Shown here one piece after another: positions 31,184-36,071 of a stretch of DNA of 36,071 bases; position 1 is the first letter of the stretch; each line of letters starts with the position of its first letter. The notes under the pieces were generated by a model. It was not told where the DNA came from. It saw only the letters and a program-made list of their open reading frames with translations, and did no database searches. The position numbers and the translations under genes were made by a program. The stretch comes from Gloeophyllum trabeum ATCC 11539 (lineage: Eukaryota > Basidiomycota > Agaricomycetes > Gloeophyllales > Gloeophyllaceae), in the NCBI RefSeq assembly GCF_000344685.1, contig NW_006920422.1:885864-921934 (forward strand). The letters run 5' to 3'.

Positions 31184-31560
31184 TGGAGCGAGTGAGTCTT
31201 CAAGGTCGCATGTTCTGCGATACATAGCTATGTCGATCTCTCCGCCGTACAGCGCTTAGTTCATCTCGAGTCGGGATGAAAGCCCGTCACCTCGTTTGCT
31301 TGGACAGTAGTTCACTAGTTAGCACAGCGGACGAGAGTCATAAGGCAGCTTCTCCCAGCTATAGGTATGTGTAGCAAAGGAGGCCCTTAGGCAACAGAGC
31401 CAGAGCCAGAGCCAGGTGGCAAGTCGCCACCAGAGCCGCTATAGATAACCCGTATCTGGAGTCCTTCTCTCGGTCACTGTCACTGTCTACGCCCTCCCTG
31501 ACATGCCCAGCACGCCCTAACATCCCATTCACGAGCAGCCCGTTAACATCAACGCTCATC
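31184..31560. other. Intergenic region upstream of family member B
   Basis: No gene. A short (GAGCCA)n microsatellite lies at about 31394-31412. The region should contain the promoter of the gene at 31561. Confidence 0.4.
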
Positions 31561-32194
31561 ATGACCCGACCACCGTCCCCATCCCCGCCCTCGGCTCACC
31601 CGCCACCCCGCACCCTCCTAACCTATAACGACACTGGCCCGAGCAACTCCGCGCAGTACCTCTACGGCTTCACGATCACCTTCATCGCGCTCTTCGTCGC
31701 CTTCGCGATGTGCGCGTACTCCTCACGCCGCGGGCGCTGGCGCCGCGACATGCGAGTTATGCACTGGACGGACCCTGTTCCCCTCCCTTCCGCTGACGAA
31801 GGAGCAGGGGGAACGGAACAGGAAAGAGAATGCGAAAGGCCGGTGTACGCAGAGGTGTGGATCCGCGGGAGGGATGGAACGTGGGGCTGGGCGGACGTCA
31901 AGGTGCGTTTGTCTGCTCCGGGTCCCCAACAGTACGCGGGCGAGTTATTGACACCCGGGCGCGCAGCCGCTCTCCGCGACCCTCCGTACCCCCTCCCCAC
32001 CCCCGCTCGACCCCGTCGCCGCCCGCGTGCGCCGGCTGAACCCCTACCTCAGGCCCCCGTCCGAGGACCCAGACCGCCCGCGCGCGGCGCAGGTGTCGCT
32101 GCTGCTCAGCATGCCCTGTCCCCGGGAGGGGCATATGAAGGGCATCGGGGACGTGGTGCTCGGCGTGGCACGCGTCGGGCTGCCCGGAGGGTAG
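31561..32194 (+). CDS. Single-pass membrane protein, family member B (189 aa)
   Basis: Two exons, 31561-31902 and 31967-32194, with a 64-nt phase-0 intron (GTGCGT...CGCAG, branch-like TTGAC), give 189 residues. The head is proline-rich (MTRPPSPSPPSAHPPP). One helix follows (LYGFTITFIALFVAFAMCAY, about 34-54), then SSRRGRWRR, RPVYAEVWI and WGWADVK at the exon end. Exon 2 starts PLSAT and ends with AAQVSLLLSMPCPREGH...LPGG. Reading straight through the intron gives a longer but low-complexity arginine/proline tail; the spliced form is preferred because its second exon matches that of the 6133 gene. It is convergent with member C. Function unknown. Confidence 0.78.
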
Positions 32195-32473
32195 GATGTT
32201 AGGGCAGAGAGGGAGTGACATAGGCGGGGGTTCTGACGAGATCTTGGTGTTCCTGTCGTACGAGCCTTTCGGACTCCGTAGATCGCACTGCTTGTTGTAA
32301 CATATGCTTATATTGTACACTATGCTAATGATACATCTTGGACGCGGGTGCATCGTATGTGAAGCGAGTGCAGTGTACATGGTGCGCGTGGTGATATCGG
32401 TGGTACAGGGTATGAATCCAAGATACAGCAAACCTCCACTGAAACTTAGATAATTGATGGAGAACGCCGTTGA

Positions 32474-33196
32474 TCATCTATCCACACTGACCCTGACAGG
32501 CCAGCGCGCCACACCCAGCTCGAGCTGCCTCGTCTCCTCCTCCCATCCCGCATGACTAGTCCTGGGCCGCGGCATCGCAACGAGGACGACGACCTCCCCC
32601 GCCGTGCTCTGTGACGGGGACTGAGATTGGGTCATCTCGGACATCTCGATTTCTGGCGAGGACTCGGAGGACGTGGAAGACGCGGAGGGGGCCAAGGAAT
32701 GAGTCTTGACAAACGCGGGGGCGCAGCCTGCCCTCGCCCTGAACGTTTCTTGGGAGCACGGTAAGGAAGGGAGGGATCGGTACGCAAGCGGCTTGGGGCG
32801 TCACGTCAGTTCGCCCCCGCCACCGTGAAGCGGATGAGGACCACCGACCTTTACTTCCTCCCACCGTCCCTCCCCCTCCCCCGCCACACACACCTCAAAC
32901 CACGCCGGCGGGACCTTCGCGCGCTTCCTCCTCCTCGCACTCGGCTCCTCCTCCACGGGTAGTCCACTGCTGCCTGTACCAGACCTCGAGGTCCGGTGTG
33001 GCATGGCTCGCGCGCGCCGGGCGGCGGCGACCTTCCCGCGGACCATTTCGAGCGCGAAGACGAGGGCGCAGACGAGCAGGAGGATGATCACAATGTCGCT
33101 GCCGTGCGTGAGGAGGCCATCGTTGTCGTTGTTGTCGTCGGAGGCATCGGTCGACCTGGGGTGCATGGGCGTGTGCGAGGAGGAGGAAGGGGCCAT
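32474..33196 (-). CDS. Single-pass membrane protein, family member C (221 aa)
   Basis: Two minus-strand exons, 33196-32849 and 32791-32474, with a 57-nt phase-0 intron, give 221 residues. The donor is GTCGGT and the acceptor CCAAG, both somewhat weak, but position and phase equal those of members A and B. The head is Ser/Asp/Asn-rich. One helix (DIVIILLLVCALVFALEMV, about 34-52) is followed by a basic stretch, PPAWFEVCV and GRWEEVK at the exon border. Exon 2 begins PLAYRSLPS, then a long Ser-rich linker (about 145-180), then VVVLVAMPRPRTSH near the end. Member B lies 279 bases away in convergent orientation. Function unknown. Confidence 0.72.
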
Positions 33197-33581
33197 GATA
33201 GCGGTGGGGAAGCCGGGAAGAGAAGCAGAGTATGCTTATTGCTTATTAGGTGTGTGGTGTACCCAGCATTGAACGCTGAGTAGACAAGAATAGCGCGAGC
33301 GCTGGTAGAGGCCAAGTAACGGGTCTTCTTGTGATCATCGAGAATAGACTCGGAAGGCATGCTGTGATTTGTGGGCGTCTGCAGCACGCGGAGAGCAAGA
33401 AAGGACCATTGTGGGTTTGCGCACGAGCTGCAGCTGGGCGGGATAAAATCGAGACAGGCAAGCAACGATGAGGAAACGGAGGAAGAGGGAGACGGAACTT
33501 GCACAGCGGGAGTTACACCATTTTTACTGGGGGAAAATAATATTAGATTATATTTACTCACTTGGAATATCGGTAGCTATA
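33197..33581. other. 5' flank of family member C
   Basis: No gene on either strand was accepted; the frames here are antisense to each other. It should hold the promoter of member C. It ends at the TA target site of the next transposon. Confidence 0.4.
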
Positions 33582-34271
33582 CAGTGGCGTGCGAAAGTAA
33601 TGCACCACCACTTTTCGACCAGTACTATTTGGAATATAACTCAATGTAGACAGAGTATTTCCTCTTGGTGTAAACACATAATTTGTAGTATTTTTGAAGC
33701 TCTATCAGATAGAACCACAATCATGGTGATCAGAATAGATCTGCTCTTTCTGCAGTAGAAACAATATTTGTAGTCAAAATTTATCTCCTCGTAGAGACAC
33801 CACAGACTTCCATACATTGCATGGCTAAAATCTTCAGGAAAATCTGTATATTTTAGAATCTGGAATTATAGAAATTGACTACACCATTGTGGAGATATGA
33901 GGTCAGAAAGTTGGGATTTTGGTGTAATATTTCTGAGTTTTGCACCTAGACCCCTTACTTTCTGGCCCTGTATCTCCACAATGGTGTAGTCAATCAGGGT
34001 CATTCTGGTATCAAAATTGCACAGTGTTTTTGCCTCTTTCAGATGGTAATAAACGCTAGTCTATCGGGACTCTCAGTAAAAAGTTGAAAATTGGGGTCTT
34101 TGATGTAGAGCCTCTCTCTCCTGATAGGGGCACCTACATCACTCCATAGTACTGCCATTTTGTTGCCCAGAAGGAGGGCTAAAAGGTTACTTTTTACACC
34201 GAAGAGAATGGTCAAGTGGTTGCAGAGATATACATTTATCTTGGGTGGTGCATTACTTTCGCACGCCACTG
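33582..34271. mobile_element. 690-bp Tc1/mariner-like non-autonomous element
   Basis: Perfect 28-bp inverted repeats (33582-33609 and 34244-34271) beginning CAGTGGCGTGCGAAAG are flanked by TA (33580-33581 and 34272-34273). The interior is AT-rich and has no transposase. A second, internal inverted repeat of 38 bp with about four mismatches lies at 33874-33911 and 33957-33994 (arms contain GACTACACCATTGTGGAGAT). Confidence 0.88.
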
Positions 34272-35186
34272 TATGTATTTTCCTGTTTTCTGGTTGGCTG
34301 CTTCACCCTAACCAACATTTTTGCACGGTGTACTGTCCGGGGTCAGGAAGTCGGACACACTGGGTAGTAGGACACGACGGCTCTAGCTGGCTCAGTTTCT
34401 TGTCTCATATCACAATTTATGTACCGCTCGGAAGCTACTACCTAACTGAGTGTTCATGCAAAACTTTGAGGTAGGAGCATGCGAATTGAATGACTTATCG
34501 TCGCTGCCGTCCTGGTAGGACCCCGATTTAGCCATTTCACGCGCTGCATCGTGCGTCATCCTGGACTTCTTGCACCTTACCCATCCACTGCGGTATCGCT
34601 CTCCCTCGCAGTTTCTGGGATGCAATTATACACCTTCTGGGCTTTGGCTTGACGTCCTGCATCAGATAATTACAGCTTGTTCTGACCGACTATGTCCTGA
34701 GTGATGTGCCTAGTCTGCAAATCTGACTTATTTGACCTCACTAAATGCAATCCTCCCAACAAAGCTGAGGACGCGCGGCCCGTAAAAGGAAGGTCGAGGC
34801 CATCGTGAAGTGACTGCACAGACGGCTGTGCGGCAAGTCTGCGCAGTGTTTCCACGGTCTCAGGCCATTTGAAGTCGAGTCTCGACACCAGAACGACGCA
34901 TATACATACTTACGTAGAGTAGGTAGGGAGCTATACAAAGTATTTTATGTGATATGTACTGAGAGTTTACAATCTCGTTGGGATGAAAAGGGAGGTTGCA
35001 GCAGGCGGCGGCTGTGACTCTTTAAACACTGATATCAAAGGTTTTCTCCTGCACTAAGTACAGGCTTGTCAGCATGGTATCAGGATGGTGTGGAGTGTAT
35101 CTTAACTGATGATGAAATAAATTGAAGCCCCAAGAGTAAGGAGTTTTATTCACAAGTGATGCATACATCTTGACAAAAACCGTCGG

Positions 35187-35290
35187 AAAAAAACAATGCC
35201 CGAAACAAACAGATTTGGAGTCAAACCCGCAGCCTCGAACTTCGGGCTTTCCAATCCCGGCAAGACACTTACCATCTACACTACAGGAAC
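35187..35290 (-). ncRNA. tRNA-like Pol III unit, possible tRNA-derived SINE
   Basis: On the minus strand an A-box-like GTAGTGTAGATGGT (35284-35271) is followed about 45 bases later by a B-box-like GGGTTTGACTCC (35228-35217) and then a T7 run (35193-35187), the order of an internal Pol III promoter and terminator. The would-be acceptor arms do not pair, so it is not a functional tRNA. A second near-copy of the A-box segment (ATCGTAGATGGT) lies about 24 bases upstream. Confidence 0.35.
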
Positions 35291-35664
35291 ATAACCATCT
35301 ACGATACAGGAACATATCAGGTGGACATATTTAATTTTATATATTGCTTGCAGTGTCTACTGTTATCTATATACGGCCAAGCATAGGCTAACCCGCTGAG
35401 CCAACCCCGCGCTGCCCTGCGGAGTGACGCTTCGCGCTGCGCGGGGTCCCGTTAGGTACACCTGGCCTTCCCACAATAGCAGTATTATAAGAGTGGACGG
35501 TTGATCGTACCGTCCAGTATTATGAGACTTAAAGGCCTTTCAGGTCGACTCCACCGGAAGCGCTGCTCTCGATGTTGGACTTGCGTCTGTCCCGTCGAGG
35601 CACTCCAGTACACTCCAGCCCTTGACTCCAGCAAACTCCGGCGACGCCAGCAACAACACAGATC

Positions 35665-35672
35665 TATATAAG
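35665..35672 (+). promoter_or_regulatory. TATA box
   Basis: TATATAAG followed by CT-rich sequence; a plausible core promoter, but with no confirmed gene directly downstream. Confidence 0.35.
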
Positions 35673-35927
35673 AACGCCCGCCGTCCCGTCCTAGATCCGT
35701 CGTTAGATCTTCGAACCCACTGCCGGACGGTCCGGCACGTGGTGTTCGGACCACGTCCATTGTCGCTCTCATCTGCTCTATGATACGTGCTTGTATTTCT
35801 ACTCGATCTGCTTGTGATTCACCTTATTGACTCGAGCTCGGCATATCTGGGCTTTGACGCTAGGACTGGTAGAGGAATGGTAGGCGGGAAGGTGACAAAA
35901 TATGGTGGGGTGTCGAAAGCTGTGATA

Positions 35928-36071
35928 ATGCAGTCTGGTAAGAGACGTACGCAGACACTCTTACATGCATCAAAGCAGAATGAGCGTAAGGCCAGGATGG
36001 CAAAAGACCGGGTCAGAGGCTCTTCAGGTATGCTACTATTACACTTAACTTCTTTTTGTGCAAGTCGATGG
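35928..36071 (+). CDS. Possible 5' end of a gene cut by the window edge
   Basis: From the ATG at 35928 a frame stays open to the last base. Its first 33 codons are strongly basic and helix-prone (GKRRTQTLLHASKQNERKAR), and a good donor (CAG|GTATGC) lies at 36028. No family is recognised. The short length makes chance a real alternative. Confidence 0.3.
   Translation, partial: MQSGKRRTQTLLHASKQNERKARMAKDRVRGSSGMLLLHLTSFCASRW

Larger units (their letters stand above)
34272..35927. other. Unassigned right-hand region
   Basis: No intact gene recognised. The stretch at 35404-35448 can fold into a GC-rich stem (ACCCCGCGC ... GCGCGGGGT), and 35495-35515 holds a 7-bp hairpin (GGACGGT / ACCGTCC). 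A TATATAAG box at 35665-35672 is followed by pyrimidine-rich sequence and could be a promoter for the possible gene at the right edge or part of an LTR; neither is shown. Confidence 0.4.

Noticed and set aside
1..36071. CRISPR arrays, rRNA genes, bacterial-type operons
   Set aside because: No regular short repeats with spacers, no rRNA signature, and genes are intron-rich and fungal.

Overview
This window is nuclear DNA of a filamentous fungus, most likely an Agaricomycete basidiomycete (Polyporales is my guess). The reasons are genes broken by many 45-80 bp GT-AG introns, a DUF6534-type membrane protein, a basidiomycete-style reducing polyketide synthase, and several short DNA transposons. 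No bacterial operons, rRNA genes or CRISPR arrays are visible. All gene models were built by hand from reading frames, splice signals and phase consistency; no database search was run.

Layout. 1-4.3 kb: an LRR protein gene with an F-box-like segment (948-2421), then two tandem tiny genes with one exon-intron design (3172-3512, 3899-4259). 6.1-8.8 kb: a single-pass membrane protein gene (6133-6768) and an 11-exon DUF6534 membrane protein gene on the minus strand (7227-8818). 10.8-13.5 kb: an 18-exon 4-coumarate:CoA-ligase-like adenylating enzyme. 14.2-16.0 kb: two TA-flanked inverted-repeat elements eight bases apart; the first contains a 661-N assembly gap flanked by identical 362-bp copies. 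17.2-28.1 kb: a polyketide synthase (KS-AT-DH-degenerate ER/psiKR-KR-ACP-thioester reductase) split in its DH domain by a 2.58-kb transposon that carries a broken piece of a Ras-GEF-like gene. 28.4-31.2 kb: gene relics, a roughly 0.5-kb tandem duplication and a hAT-type miniature element. 31.6-33.2 kb: two convergent relatives of the 6133 membrane protein. 33.6-34.3 kb: a 690-bp Tc1/mariner-like element. The right end is mostly unassigned, with a tRNA-like Pol III signature and a possible partial gene.

How the genes work together. The ligase and the polyketide synthase are neighbours on one strand and could form the core of a small polyketide cluster: the ligase would activate an acid, and the synthase would build a chain and release it reductively through its terminal reductase. 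In this copy the synthase cannot make a full product because of the transposon. Every other exon junction is in phase, and removing the element plus one copy of a flanking CA dinucleotide keeps the frame, so the insertion looks recent.

The single-pass membrane family (6133, 31561 and the gene at 33196-32474) was recognised by a shared design: a proline-rich head, one membrane helix, an arginine cluster, a [Y/F]-x-E-V motif, a W-x3-V-[KQ] type motif at a phase-0 intron, and a second exon starting P-L with a distal M-P-x-P-R motif. I do not know its function.
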